Of a stretch of 64,000 bases of DNA, positions 1 through 11,627 are shown piece by piece (the stretch's first letter is position 1; each line of letters starts with the position of its first letter). The stretch covers positions 5,110,501-5,174,500 of the forward strand of contig NC_091673.1 of assembly GCF_042453785.1 (NCBI RefSeq), written 5' to 3'. The notes beneath the pieces were generated by a model. The model made no database searches and was not told the DNA's origin. It saw nothing but the letters and a program-made list of their open reading frames with translations. Position numbers and translations under genes: made by a program. Origin of the DNA: Malus domestica (taxonomy: Eukaryota > Streptophyta > Magnoliopsida > Rosales > Rosaceae).

Positions 1-2082
1 CCTGGAAGCCAGTACAGCGAGTCCAGGGAAAAATCACATGCCCTTGATCAAACCTTCCTAATTCCAAGAGGAGATGGAGATTTACGAAAGAAAGCTCCAG
101 TGACACATAACTCCGCTCAGGACCCCCTTGTCCTACAACTTCTTGAGGAAGTAAACAAGTTGAAGGCTGAACGTCAGGCTGAAATACCTGACTGGAACCA
201 ACCCAGGCCTGGCCCTCTTACAAGGAGGATCCTCAACACCCCCCTTCAAGCAAAGACAAAGCAAAAGCTTGGCTTGCAACTTTATACTGGAAAAGAGGAC
301 CCGATTGAGCACCTTAACCTCTTTGAGTCCACCATGGCATACCGGATGCACACCGACGAAGAGCGATGTCTTCTCTTCCCCTCCACCCTCTCTGGTGGAG
401 CTCTAAATTGGTATTGTCGTCTTACACCTGAGACGGTAGACTCATTTGAGGAATTGAGGAAACTATTTGTTTCCCAACACATTTTCCAAACCGATCGCTT
501 GCACTCTGCAGATGACTTGTACACTATCCGCCAGAAGCCAGACGAGTCATTACGTATGTATGCTGGCCGCTTCAGCCATGAATACTCCCGGTGTGCCGAG
601 GCAGATGACAAGACTGCCCTCAAAGCCTTCACGGCAGGCCTACGTGATTGTTTCTTTAAATACATGATCAATGCCAATACTTGGAAGACTTACTCTGAGG
701 TGATGGCGCAGGCTTATAACCATGCCTCCGCCGAGGCAAAGACATATCAGGAGAAACCCCCTACAACCATCATTTATCAACAAGTGGGAGGTGGAAGCCA
801 GACTCACCTAAATGAGAAGACCTCGACTTCCCAAACAGCAGTGGCACCTCCCCATGCCTTGCATAATGCTTCACCGAATCAACAGACATATCAATTTCAA
901 GGCAAGAGGAAGGATTTCCATCCTCACCACTCTCCTTTCAGTAAAAAGAGTAAGGGACACTATCCCGATAACCAAGGGTATCGCCACAATAACGCTCGCC
1001 CCCAGGCAGTCAATGCAGTGGGTCAAACCCGCGTCAAGATACCCCCTACCCCAAGGTATGAGACATACACGCCCTTGAATGCCACATGCGCGGCCATTTA
1101 CCCCAGCATAGCTCACCTGATACCAAAACCAAAGCCGAGGCACCCAGATTACACGCCCCCGAATAACGCGGGCACGTTTTGTTGCTACCATGAGCATAAC
1201 GGCCATGATAGCGAGAAATGTATCATCCTCCGTGATCGTATTGAAGCTTTGGCACGAGAAGGAAAAATTGATCAATTCCTTCTTCACCCTCAAAGGGATA
1301 ACCGTAACCAACGCCAGGTGAATGTCATATATTCCATAAGCGGCGGCACACCCATATCTGAATCTTCCAATAGGGCCATGAAAAACAGTGAACGAAGTCT
1401 GAAGCCTGGTCACCAAGTGTTTCACGTGGAAGACATCAGGGGAGGGAAGTATCAAAAACCTAACTGGGATCCGATATGTTTCTACCCTGAGGAAGAAAGA
1501 GGCATCATCTACCCTCATAACGACCCATTGATCGTGGAGGCTCACATAGCCAACTTTGATGTTCGACGAATCCTCGTAGACACAGGGGCTTCGGTCAATA
1601 TCATGTTTGCCGAAGCTTTCAGGGCGCTCAGTGTAGCTGAACACTTGCTCGATCGCTCGATTTCTCCTCTGATAAGCTTCTCCGGTGATATCGTGCAACC
1701 CTTAGGGAGCATACATTTACCCTTTACTATTGGTACAGGCCCTTACACGGCTACCATTACCACTAACTTCCTAGTGGTTGACTGCCCAACGGCATACAAT
1801 GTCATCTTTGGGCGCACAGGCATCAATGATCTCAAGGCTATGGTATCCACGCATATGCTGTTGATGAAATTTCCAACCCCCCATGGCAACGGCTACATCA
1901 GAGGAGATCAGCTTAGTGCACGATCATGTTACAACACTTCAGTTAAGCAACAACACTTGCCCGGACCCAAGGAGAATGAGAACAATCAACCGGAAGCCGA
2001 CGTCAAACCTCTGATCCTGGGTTGCTTACTTGGAAGTTTGACTGCTTACCTTGTCTGTCACCTCTTTCGGCAGATCTCCTAG
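1..2082 (+). CDS. Ty3/gypsy gag-protease ORF, 5' end outside window
   Basis: The frame is open from the first base; an in-frame GTG at 100 is not a credible start, so the ORF enters from the left. Counting from 100, a retrotransposon gag domain spans about residues 55-210, followed by a Pro/Gln-rich linker, a Cys/His knuckle-like motif (CCYHEHNGHDSEKC) near residue 365, and a retropepsin-like domain near 485-620 with the active-site triad in LVDTGAS. The ORF stops at 2082 with no reverse transcriptase, RNase H or integrase, and LTR-like sequence follows at once. This is the layout of a non-autonomous gag-only gypsy element (TR-GAG type) that would depend on pol in trans. It is intact over all that is visible, so it may be young. 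Confidence 0.85.
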   Translation, partial: PGSQYSESREKSHALDQTFLIPRGDGDLRKKAPVTHNSAQDPLVLQLLEEVNKLKAERQAEIPDWNQPRPGPLTRRILNTPLQAKTKQKLGLQLYTGKEDPIEHLNLFESTMAYRMHTDEERCLLFPSTLSGGALNWYCRLTPETVDSFEELRKLFVSQHIFQTDRLHSADDLYTIRQKPDESLRMYAGRFSHEYSRCAEADDKTALKAFTAGLRDCFFKYMINANTWKTYSEVMAQAYNHASAEAKTYQEKPPTTIIYQQVGGGSQTHLNEKTSTSQTAVAPPHALHNASPNQQTYQFQGKRKDFHPHHSPFSKKSKGHYPDNQGYRHNNARPQAVNAVGQTRVKIPPTPRYETYTPLNATCAAIYPSIAHLIPKPKPRHPDYTPPNNAGTFCCYHEHNGHDSEKCIILRDRIEALAREGKIDQFLLHPQRDNRNQRQVNVIYSISGGTPISESSNRAMKNSERSLKPGHQVFHVEDIRGGKYQKPNWDPICFYPEEERGIIYPHNDPLIVEAHIANFDVRRILVDTGASVNIMFAEAFRALSVAEHLLDRSISPLISFSGDIVQPLGSIHLPFTIGTGPYTATITTNFLVVDCPTAYNVIFGRTGINDLKAMVSTHMLLMKFPTPHGNGYIRGDQLSARSCYNTSVKQQHLPGPKENENNQPEADVKPLILGCLLGSLTAYLVCHLFRQIS

Positions 2083-2089
2083 CTCGGCG

Positions 2090-2869
2090 ACTTGGGGGAC
2101 TCCTACTATAGGGTTTGTATCACACTTGACTAAGCCCGAAACTACAACTAAGCTTCAAGTGAAATTGATACATTACCTTGTGCGTCAACATCAGCTAAGT
2201 ACACCATTCCCGGATGGAGGAAAGGTACTTCCAGAGAAGGGCAGATGAAGATCAGACCACACTTCGGTACTTAGAAGTTTCGTGATTACTCAAGGGATTG
2301 GATCTTGCAAGTCCCCAACCGAGGAGTTTCCCTCACTCGGGAACTTAGGGGAGCACTGTTTGTACCATACTTGACCAATCCCGAAACTACCGAGCACCGG
2401 CCAACGCTATACTGTCAAGGACCCAGAAGAGTTCCCCTCCGACCAGGAGGCCAATCACTACTCGACACGTGTCAAGATTAGAAGCCAATCAGAGCGCAGC
2501 ACGTGTCAACATCAAGAACCAATCATAACATGACACATGTCAATGTGACAAAGCTACAAGTTTTTCTATAAATAGGGGTCATTCCCCCACAATATTGCCT
2601 AATGCCATTTTGTGTTAAATCATTCACAAGAACTCACTAAATTGAGAGCTTGATCCTTTGTACTTATGTAAGCCCTTCACTACTAATAAGAACTCCTCTA
2701 CTCCGTGGACGTAGCCAATCTGGGTGAACCACGTACATCCTGTGTTTGCTTCTCTGTCTCTATTCATTTACGTACTTATCCTCACTAGTGACCGAAGCAA
2801 CCAAGCGAAGGTCATAAAACCTGACACTTTCTGTTGTACCAAAGTCTTCGCTGATTTTGTGCATCAACA
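2090..2869 (+). mobile_element. 3' LTR region of the gypsy gag-only element
   Basis: A G-rich polypurine-like tract (cttgggggact) lies just after the gag stop. A related motif followed by TGTTTGTACC recurs near 2340-2370, so the exact LTR start is uncertain (2090-2360). A TATA box (ctataaatagg, 2566-2576) supplies the LTR promoter. The right end is sharp: the LTR finishes ..CATCAACA at 2869, where the reading frame of an unrelated Myb/SANT ORF starts on the other strand. The expected 5-bp target duplication would be ATAGT at 2870-2874, but its partner lies left of the window. Confidence 0.65.
2566..2576 (+). promoter_or_regulatory. LTR TATA box
   Basis: The sequence ctataaatagg matches the plant TATA consensus. 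It lies about 300 bp before the LTR 3' end, a normal U3/R position. Confidence 0.6.
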
Positions 2870-3172
2870 ATAGTAATTGGCGCCGCTTTCATGTCTACTT
2901 GCGGCTGCTAATAGTGCTTGATGCCATTTATTCAAACTTGGATGAAGATGTTTCTTCCATCTTGAAGAACAACTTTCGTGGTTTCGGGTATTCGGTGGAA
3001 TGGTGCATTCATAGAACTCTAAGTATTTTTTGGACACACAAGTCCAAACACCTTCTTCACTTGTTTGAGAAATCCCTCTCACACTATCTTCTAAGACCCA
3101 TCTATAAGCCTTGCAAAGAGCTTCATCTTCTTTTCGGGTCCAAGCCCTACCCTTTATTGTAGATGAGGCCAT
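2870..3172 (-). pseudogene. Harbinger-type Myb/SANT-like ORF, truncated by LTR insertion
   Basis: From an ATG at 3172 the minus strand reads MASSTIKGRAWTRKEDEALC and continues with a Trp-rich helix pattern ending near SRWKKHLHPSLNKWHQ. This is the Myb/SANT-like DNA-binding protein that accompanies PIF/Harbinger transposases and is often annotated as NAM-associated. After about 100 codons the frame runs into the gypsy LTR at 2869 and stops. Any remainder and any transposase ORF would lie left of the window beyond the gypsy element. Upstream (3180-3376) the open frame is AT-rich low complexity and not credible protein. Confidence 0.65.
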
Positions 3173-3476
3173 TTTTTTTTTTTTGAAAAAAATGAAGGAA
3201 ATTATTGAAAAAATATTGAAGGAAATTATTGAAAAATTGAAACAAATATTATAGATGAAGGAAATATTGGAAAAAATATTGAAGGAAATATTGAGAAATA
3301 TATTGAAGGAAATATTGAAAAATATTGAAGAATTAAATATTGCAAATGAAGTGAAGAATTGAAAGAACTTCACCATATTTATAGAAGAAAAGAAATGTTT
3401 AAATTAAAAAAAAAAAAAAAAACCCCCAACAACTAGCTAACTCAGCTAGCCGTTATATTCAAAAAAATTTCAAACT

Positions 3477-3613
3477 ATTAGTGTTGGTTATAACCAACAC
3501 TAATAGTAAATAAATTTTTTTTTCCTATGAATACCTATTATTGTCGGTTATAACCGACAGTATTAAAAAATCATTCTTTAATGCTGTCGGTTATAACCGA
3601 CAACAATAGGAAA
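3477..3613. repeat. Nested perfect palindromes (GGTTATAACC cores)
   Basis: GTTGGTTATAACCAAC occurs once (about 3483) and GTCGGTTATAACCGAC twice (about 3543 and 3585). The last two also face each other in an 80-bp imperfect hairpin flanked by cctattattg / caacaatagg. Such motifs resemble subterminal repeats of plant DNA transposons (CACTA or Harbinger), and the DNA could extrude as a cruciform. Confidence 0.75.
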
Positions 3614-3768
3614 ACTATAAAAAAAAAATAGCCAGCCAGGCCCTTTGAAATTCCATGGGGCCATCCCAGATTACCGAGCCCTTTGGCCTAGCCCTCGGTT
3701 GGAGACAGTTTTAGGGCTATTTTCGGCCCTTTGACCCTCTGGACCCTTCGGTTGGAGATGACCTTACA

Positions 3769-5138
3769 TTCCAAATGTACCAAGAAATACAAAAAATCAA
3801 ATCCACTATAAAACTAAATGTGTCCATATTATAGGTAACTAGACGTAGCTATATAATCAAACAAATCTTTACTATGTGTTGGGTCTTCTAAATAATAAAA
3901 TTTGACAATTTTTTTTTATAAATATTCTACTATATTCACAAAAAAAAAAGTAAAAATTATAACAAACAATAAAAAAAAAGCATAGAGATGGATAATAAAT
4001 GCATAAATATAGGGATAATAGGAAAAGAAAAATAAAAGAAAACGAAATGCCTAGGAGATGGATAATAAATGCATAAATATAGGGATAATAGGAACTGAAA
4101 TTAATAACCAAAATTTTAGGAAAATGTTTGATCAAATTTTCAAAATTAGTGTATGTTTAGTCTAAAAAAATTAAAAAACGAGACGCTTATATCAAAATGC
4201 TCATTTTTAAAAAGTAAAATTTTCTATAAATTTTCTTTTACCTTATATTTTTTATACAATATTTTATAATATTAACATAAAATTTGACGTTAAATTATAA
4301 AATAAAATAAATTAAAAATAATCTTAATTTGAGAGAGTTTTTTACCATAATCAACGTGGTCAACAACATCGAGCTTATCGCAAATTGCAAGCGTTTGAAT
4401 CACCGACAAGTTGACTTCATTTATAATCCCAAACAAATAAAACAATGCAGAATGGTAGAAAATTACAAACTTCGAAAAAACCAGTTTGCCACTTAAAATA
4501 CTAGTTCGCGTAGCGGAGGATCGGGATGGGGTTTGTTGAAAAAACTTGTCATACATCGCTTTCGTTAGTACGTCGGTATTTCAAGTTAATAATGCATTTT
4601 ATATGAAAATAAACATGTAAAATATAGATTTATAAATTCGTGACGTTCTATCCAATAATCTAAAATAAGTGACATTGTATTACGCACACCTTATTCTGAA
4701 ACCGTTCTGTGCAGGTCCTCCTACAGATGGGTTGTCTTGCATTGTCGCTTTGCACTTGAACTGGACCGACTCCACTAAGTACCGTGCGATTCCTGCCTTG
4801 CTCCACTTCAAAAACTCTGCAATTTTAGTCTCTTCGGATCTTTCATTCCCTCGATAACAATGGCTTCCCCTCCTTTTCTTTCATGATTTCATCACCGTCG
4901 CCAGTTTTTTCTCTCACTTCGAACTGTAAAATCTTTTCTTAGTCACCTCACCTCACCTTACCAAACCAAGATCTTTCTGCTCATTACCTGCTTCCTTATT
5001 CTGAAATATTCTGCAGTATACTGAATTTAACGGCTGGACGTGCGCTCAAGAATTCAGCGGAGTTCAACGGTTGAATCTGAGCAACAGAACAACTTGGACT
5101 AACTAGCTTTTCTGGGTTAATCTCACTTTCTTCAAAAA
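3769..5138. other. AT-rich intergenic, LRR-kinase upstream region
   Basis: This stretch is non-coding. A 40-bp unit (agatggataataaatgcat and following bases) is directly repeated with a 70-bp period at about 3984-4023 and 4054-4093. No TATA box could be assigned with confidence before the ATG at 5139. The 5' UTR probably lies within 4950-5138, where base composition becomes less AT-rich. Confidence 0.5.
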
Positions 5139-7920
5139 ATGAACTTCTGGGTTCCTCTCTGTTTCTTTTTGCTCACTCTATCCATTTCGCCTCCGGTCTC
5201 AACCGCTCAGCTCACTCCGACCGAAGTTCGAATCCTCCTCCAAGTGCGGAAGCTTCTCGAATACCCCGAGCCTCTTCGGGGATGGACGAACTGGACCAAC
5301 TTCTGCTTCCTCCCTCCCTCCCCCTCCCTCACAATCGTCTGTACAAACAACCGCCTAACCGAATTAACCGTCATCGGAAACAAAACCAAAACCTCCCCTC
5401 CAAAACAGAGCACTCTGTCCAAATCCTTCTCCATCGACTCCTTCTTCACCACCCTCACCAAGTTGTCCAACCTCAAATCCCTCTCATTGGTCTCCCTCGG
5501 CCTGTGGGGCCCGCTTCCGCCGAAGATCAACCGGTTCTGGTCGCTCGAAACGCTCAACCTCAGCTCCAACTCCATCTCCGGCAAGATTCCGGCTTCTCTC
5601 AGCTTCATCAAGAATCTCACGAGCATAAATTTGGCTGACAATTCCCTCAACGGAAGCGTTCCGGATCTCAGACCCCTAACATTTCTCCAGGAAATCAACC
5701 TGGGAAACAACAAGTTGGGTCCTGGATTTCCCTCGTTGGGAAACAGTATTCAAATCATCGTTCTCAGAAACAACTCCATGAGATCTGAGATTCCGACGGG
5801 ACTGAAGAACTTCGATCAGCTGACGAAACTGGACATCTCCTACAACAAGTTTGTGGGTCCCATACCGTCTTTCCTCTTCTCGCTGCCCTCCGTTCGGTTC
5901 ATCAATCTCTCCCAGAACCAGCTCACTGGGGCCCTGTCCACCAACGCAACCTGCGGCAAAAACCTCAGAGTTTTAGACATTTCCCAGAATTTGCTGATTG
6001 GGAAGCTGCCCACCTGCGTCGGGTCGAACTCGAAGGCGTCGAACAGGACGGTTCTGGATTCGTGGAACTGTTTGTCGAGTGGGAACTCGAAGTACCAGCA
6101 TCCGTATGCCTTCTGCCACAGGGAAGCTCTGGCCGTGAAGCCGCCGGCTGAAACTGCGGGGAAGAAGGAGGAGAACAGAATAAAGCTGGGTGTGTTGCTG
6201 GGTCTGATTGCCGGCATTGTGGGTGTTGCTGGTGGTGTTGGGTTGCTGGTTGTGGTGATTGTCAAAAGGGCAGGGAAGAGGAGCACAGAGGATCGATTTG
6301 ACAGATCCAAGATGGAGAAAATCTCAGTCAGAAGCTCCCCAAAGCATAATGTCAATGCAAGTAAGTGGCTGTAGAGTGAAAAGTCTCTGACTTTATTGGC
6401 TGAAAAAATGAAATCAAAGTAAAAAGTGATTAATATTTGCATTTGGGTTTTTTAGGGCGTGTGCCCCAGTTGACGAGGCTGCTAACACTCGGGCTCCCCC
6501 CGTATCAAGTTTTCACGCTTGAAGAAATCGATGATGCAACAAACAATTTCGACGCTGCGAATTTGATCGCGGAAGGACCTCAAGGACAGGTATTGCATTG
6601 AATTTGAACTTGTTTGTCATTCATTTAGGACAATATCAGTATCACATGGATGAACGTCGGTTAATTAAATAAAAGAACGAACATCATGCACAGAGAATTT
6701 CTATTGAAACGAGATATTGCATTATGCAACATTAACAGGTGTACAAGGGGTGGCTGAGAGATGGTTCACAAGTGCAAGTGAAATGTGTGAAGTTAAAGCA
6801 GAAGCAGTTGCCACAAAACTTGAAACGGAGCATGGAAGGCTTGTCAAAGATGAGGCATAAGCATCTGGTCAGCCTTATTGGACACAGTGCTGTCACGTAC
6901 CAGGACCATCCCACCGCATCTAACACGGTATTTATTGTTCTTGAGAACGTCACCAACGGGTCGCTGATGGACCATCTCACTGGTAAAGAACAGACGTCCT
7001 GCACAGAGAACTGTAATTGGATTAACTGAAACAGTTCTAATATGCACGGTTTGGTTTTGTAGATTGGAGAAAGAAGGAATGGATGAAATGGCCGCAGAGA
7101 ATGGCGGTTACCATTGGCATTGCCAGAGGAGTCCAGTTCTTGCACACCGGCGTGGCTCCCGGCATCTTTGGGAACAATTTGAAGATAGAGAACATATTGT
7201 TGGATGAGAGTGTTTCTGCTAAAATCAGTAACTACAATCTTCCATTGCCATTTCAGGTGAGAATTGGCAAAAAGTAAACGAGCTTGAAAATTTTGAAAAG
7301 AAGGTGAAGTGTTTGTAGTCATTAACAATTGCATTCTCTAATTTGCAGGTTGGTTCGGAGAGTCATCTTCATGGAGAAGGGATTAATAGTAATTCCCATC
7401 TAAGCAGGTATTTACTTTTCTTCATCTTCTTCTGCTCCACCGCGGCATCTAAGTTTTCTTACGAGAATGGTACAAACGCAGTGCCGAAGCAGAGAAGGAA
7501 GATATTTACCAGTTGGGCATTATTCTACTTCAAGTTCTTACTGGTAGATTGACCAAATCAGCTACTGAATTGGATGAGCTTAGGATTCAGGTAAATCTTG
7601 TAGAAAAGAGTTGTTCTACTAACATTTTCCGTTGTCGCAGGAACTGAACTAATGTAGTGCGTTTCCTTTTCATTTCTAATTAACAGTTAGAAGAGAGCTT
7701 GATAGAAGGACCATCGACGCTACGAGAAATCGTAGATTCATCAATGATTGGGAGTTTTGCGTATCAATCACTGAAGACGGCGGTTGAAATCACCGTCAAT
7801 TGTTTGAGCAGAGATCCGAGCAAGCGTCCTTCAATAGATAACGTTCTTTGGAATTTGCAGTATTCGATTCAAGTTCAAGAGGGATGGACTGGCAGTGGAA
7901 ACCTCAGCGCACAAATGTAG
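5139..7920 (+). CDS. Probable inactive LRR receptor-like protein kinase
   Basis: Seven exons join in phase: 5139-6360, 6456-6589, 6739-6982, 7063-7256, 7349-7407, 7482-7590 and 7687-7920, giving 731 aa; every junction is GT-AG. Residues 1-24 form a signal peptide, then come leucine-rich repeats (about 75-320), a transmembrane helix (about 348-374) and a C-terminal kinase-like domain. The kinase domain keeps a beta-3 Lys context (VQVK), but the catalytic HRD loop is replaced by APGIFGNNLKIENILLDE and the DFG motif by SNYNL, so phosphotransfer is unlikely. This matches the Arabidopsis At3g03770/At5g14210 group of plasma-membrane pseudokinases by recall. The seven in-phase exons and absence of stops indicate an intact gene. 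The fifth intron (75 bp) is the least certain boundary but is fixed by phase. Confidence 0.9.
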
Positions 7921-8473
7921 TAGTTCTTTCGCGGGATTTACAGTTTCACTTGTTACTTGTTAGGCAAGGTGTCTATATGAATAAATCAAAGGCTATAAAT
8001 TTTGCGTTTACTGTTTTCCGTTCACTCAATATTCTAAACTCTCTAATCTACGGCAAACATAAGCAGAACCAAACATGAATGCAAGGGGGCGGACGCATCA
8101 GACCCGGAAAAAAAGTGTACAACCGCCATGGATTCATGGTACAGAACTTCGCACGCGATGGTCGCGCGGCGATGTAGTGAGAGGCAAATGTATACAGCAA
8201 ATGCATATCAATATTTACTTCATACCCCAGTCTACATGATATGATAGAGCAAAATTAAATGCAGTTTTAGATGGAAGAAAACTGCAAGGCAGGTGGTCCA
8301 ACGTATTAGATATACGAGGCCTAAACGCCACTGAATTAAAAGACCAAGCAAAATATTTCACAAGATCGGAAAGCTGAGTTCTTCACAACACAAATGGTTT
8401 TCAAATTTCAAAGTTATTTAAACAGAGGCTGATTCAACTGATCTTCGAAAGCTCTCCATCAGGAGTCTGCATT
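7921..8473. other. Convergent intergenic gap
   Basis: This holds the 3' flanks of the LRR kinase (+) and the E2 gene (-). The ORF at 7848-8078 is a shadow. No further gene or repeat is seen. Confidence 0.6.
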
Positions 8474-10525
8474 TTAATCGGCAGTCCAACTCTGCTCCAC
8501 AATCTCGCGGACTCTCCTATTGTATTCACGCTTGTTCTCGCTAAACATCCGTGCGGCTTCTGAATTTGCTGGAGAGTTTGGGTTTGGATCACACAGCAAA
8601 GACTGCAATAAGAAGAGACATATTAGGAAATAAAAAACAACATGGATAAAAAGGCCATTAGAAACAGAGTGAACTCCCTCAACAATCTTATATTTCATTC
8701 ATCTATATTGACTAAAAGCCATATATCCACATAAACATATGAATATGTGTGTGCGCCTGTAAACGTATGAGAGAAGTAAAGTTCGGTTGTGTTGTTAAAA
8801 GAGAGTATAATCAGATAGTTTTGTATTAAAAACAATTCCCATGCATATAGTTATGGTAATAATTATGGGAAAATGGAAGTGTGGTTAGATACTGAGATGA
8901 TTACTAATTTTATGCAACATGAAGCGGTAGCCAAGATCTGAGAGAGGTCCTATAAGAAGCACTTGATTGTCCACATGCTTTTAGAATTCTTGTTCTTTGA
9001 AATGAAAGGTGAAACAGACAGGGACACATGAAAATTCCATGTGGATAGAAGTAATAGACATAATTAGGCGTGAGGTGCATGTGCATGCATTGGCACGATG
9101 GTTGAAAGAAAACAGAAAAGATGGGATATTTTCTTGGAGGAAGAACTCAAATCAGTACAATCAATGCTTCCTTGCTCTCGTAGTACTCAAATAAATGCTA
9201 CAAAACTTAGTTTTGGATTGGAATGAACAAGATGGGGCAGTTAGACCAAATTTGTGTGACGCAAAAGACAGCAACTTATCCTTTCATATATGGTGTGTGG
9301 CCTCTTACAAACATAGCATATGACACACGTAAACAATAGGTTCTCAATAAATCAAAGGATCAGAAGTAACCAAGCAATAAATAGAACATAAACAAATACC
9401 TGAATGGAGGTAAGTATAGCTGCTACATCATAGATAGGGCTCCACTGATTCTGTAGGATGTCCAAACAAATGCTTCCATCCGCATAAACTGAAATGGTAA
9501 GACAGACAGCTTAAAACTTGAAACAGCTGAAATCTTTCCAATTAATTGCATTCTGGTTAACTTGTTAAAACATATTCACAAATATGAGTGAACAACCAAG
9601 GCAACAAGCTGTGAAGGTAAAGATGATCAGTGATTCAATCTAAATTAACACATGTTTGCAAAAATAAAAATAAAAAATAAAAAATTAAATACTTCCATTT
9701 CCTCAGCTCCTTTTTCACCCATAAAAAGCTAGTTTGGCTAAGTAAATGAGTGTATGACCATTAAAAAGAAATAATGAAAGACATAGTTTTCTTCCAAAAC
9801 AAGGTAATGACAGGATATGCCACATAAGAAGACTAAACCCTGATAAAAGCACAACACCAGAGAACAAGCTGCGCTATGATTACATATGCACAAATCCAAG
9901 AGGAAAACTGAGATAATGGATCCAAACACAATAAACTCCTCTACTAATTTAAGAACCTTCATAATTAACAATTATTGCAGTTTGTATTTGTATGTGCATG
10001 CATATGTACCAACTCATGTAAAAACGCAAAATGTGCATGCAGGTATGGGTGTGCAGTTTCTGTTTGAACTTACTATTTGGATGAAACATTCGAGAAACGA
10101 AACGCACAGTTGGTGGCTTATTTGGATAGTCCTCTGTGAATTGGAGTGTCAACTTAAACGTACCTGGGAAACACAAAAATATTTTTAAAGATGTAACTTA
10201 AAAGTTACACATGCAAGAAGAGAAATCCAATTGCAACATGATACAAAGTTCATCTCAGTTTTTACCTCCATCCCATGGGGTGTCATCGGGCCTGCAGTTC
10301 AAACAATGAAGTGCATAAATAAAATTATACGAGATCTCAAGAAAAACAATCAAACTAAACTGAAATAGGCAACAAAACACAATCTCCTTCGGAGACGTAC
10401 CCAAATATAACAGCATTCCAAAGCATAATATTGTTGTCTTGAGGGGCACCGCTTATACCAGCAGGAGGATCCTGTTGCAACCTCTTGAAATCCCTCATCA
10501 GTCTCTTCCTTGAGGGAGTCGACAT
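8474..10525 (-). CDS. UBC2: Ubiquitin-conjugating enzyme E2, RAD6/UBC2 type
   Basis: Minus-strand exons 10401-10525, 10266-10291, 10074-10163, 9400-9488 and 8474-8602 join in phase to a 152-residue protein, exactly the length of plant RAD6 homologues. It begins [20 protein letters not shown], carries the HPN motif (RMFHPN), the catalytic Cys in [14 protein letters not shown] (near residue 88) and ends [11 protein letters not shown]. This E2 family charges ubiquitin for histone H2B monoubiquitination with HUB-type E3s and for post-replication repair, in nucleus and cytosol. All splice sites are GT-AG; one exon is only 26 bp. It is intact and surely functional. UBC1, UBC2 and UBC3 paralogues are too alike to separate here. 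Confidence 0.96.
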
Positions 10526-11422
10526 CCTCACCGCCTATATATTAGGACAACCAAAGAAATAAAAACACTCAGTCATGGTCGAATACTTTTCCAAACATGG
10601 GTGCCCAAACGTAAACATGCAGGCGGCGTTGGAAGCAAGTAATCAATTCATAACTTGCATCAACAGCGAATTGCAGAAAGTACAACCCAACCAACATGTT
10701 TAGGCATTCGAGCAACATAATTGAGGTTAAACAAAAACTTACCTAAAGATTAAACCTAGAAATGAACACAGATTCAAAGACTTCAATCCGAAAATCTCGA
10801 GTAACCTCTAAATTATAAACCAATATCAAAGCCCAAATTATGCCATATCCAAATTATTAAACAAAATATAATTGATTCCTATAAATAATTGACTGAATTT
10901 TGATGCACCTGAGCTCAAATAAAGTCTAAATCCAACACTAAATGGATCCAATTGCACACAAAATCTTAGTCAACTGGTTGCTATACAAGTTCGAGCTATA
11001 AACAAAAACAAAAACCACAACCATGCATAATCAAAATCCAAGATCCATATTCCAATCAGCTAATCACGTCAAGCTAAAATCATTAACGATAAAAAATGAA
11101 TCAAACAAAAAATTAGGGTTTATTTTCTTGTATTACAATTAAGAAATTAGATCTTCTACGAAATCAAATTCCACACAGCCCACAAATCGGAGGAAAATTC
11201 AAATATTGCATCTGTTATAAGATGGCTGAAGAAATAAACCCAGAAATTAAGAAAAACCTGTTAGCCGACGGCAAGAGAATTTGATTCTCAAAGACAGATG
11301 TCCAGAACCGCGGGAACGGATGGGAAGCTCAGGAATTTTCCCGCGAAACAAACAGATGGATGTTAAGATAGAGAAAACGGTGTCGGAGGAGGATTTCCGC
11401 GGTGGCCGGAGGATGAAGAGAA

Positions 11423-11464
<42 letters not shown>

Positions 11465-11510
11465 GGAGAGATAGAGGTGGAGAGAGTATTTTTAGGTTAA
11501 CAGGTTTTTA
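10526..11510 (-). promoter_or_regulatory. E2 gene 5' UTR with leader intron and promoter-proximal GA tract
   Basis: Minus-strand splice signals suggest a 5' UTR intron from about 11257 down to 10535 (donor CAG|GTTTTT at 11258/11257, acceptor ATATAG|GCGG at 10534), leaving a nine-base leader piece before the ATG. The first untranslated exon would lie upstream, about 11258-11400, and reads into a CT-rich tract on the minus strand. Leader introns are common in plant ubiquitin-pathway genes and often raise expression. The boundaries are inferred from consensus only. Confidence 0.5.
11419..11470. repeat. GA microsatellite
   Basis: About 50 bp of (GA)n with a few interruptions, in the likely 5' UTR or core promoter of the E2 gene. 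Confidence 0.9.
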
Positions 11511-11588
11511 AGCTGGGATTGATTTGGTTTTATATTTACAGGCAATTAAAAACGCTATTGGAATTTGGAAGTCTCTCAGGTCAGCGCT

Positions 11589-11591
<3 letters not shown>

Positions 11592-11624
<33 letters not shown>
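11592..11624. repeat. CT microsatellite
   Basis: About 33 bp of uninterrupted (CT)n, 120 bp from the GA tract and on the opposite strand sense, so the pair could form a hairpin. Confidence 0.9.

Positions 11625-11627
<3 letters not shown>

Larger units (their letters stand above)
2870..3768 (-). mobile_element. PIF/Harbinger-like element, one end
   Basis: The outer end (about 3640-3768) has terminal-repeat style sequence: repeated ggccctttg blocks and cggttggaga twice, ending gagatgacc next to TTA, compatible with the 3-bp TTA/TAA target duplication of Harbinger elements. Read inward on the minus strand it leads to the Myb/SANT ORF. The other terminus is outside the window or destroyed, so the family call rests on the ORF type and the end sequence. 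Confidence 0.5.

Noticed and set aside
871-1698. 275-codon minus-strand ORF inside gag
   Set aside because: Antisense shadow of the gypsy gag frame; no domain-like pattern.
3872-4556. Two minus-strand ORFs of 87-88 codons
   Set aside because: AT-rich, low-complexity composition with no start context, splice logic or recognised motif.
5207-5713. 168- and 118-codon ORFs overlapping the LRR exon
   Set aside because: Shadows of the LRR coding frame.
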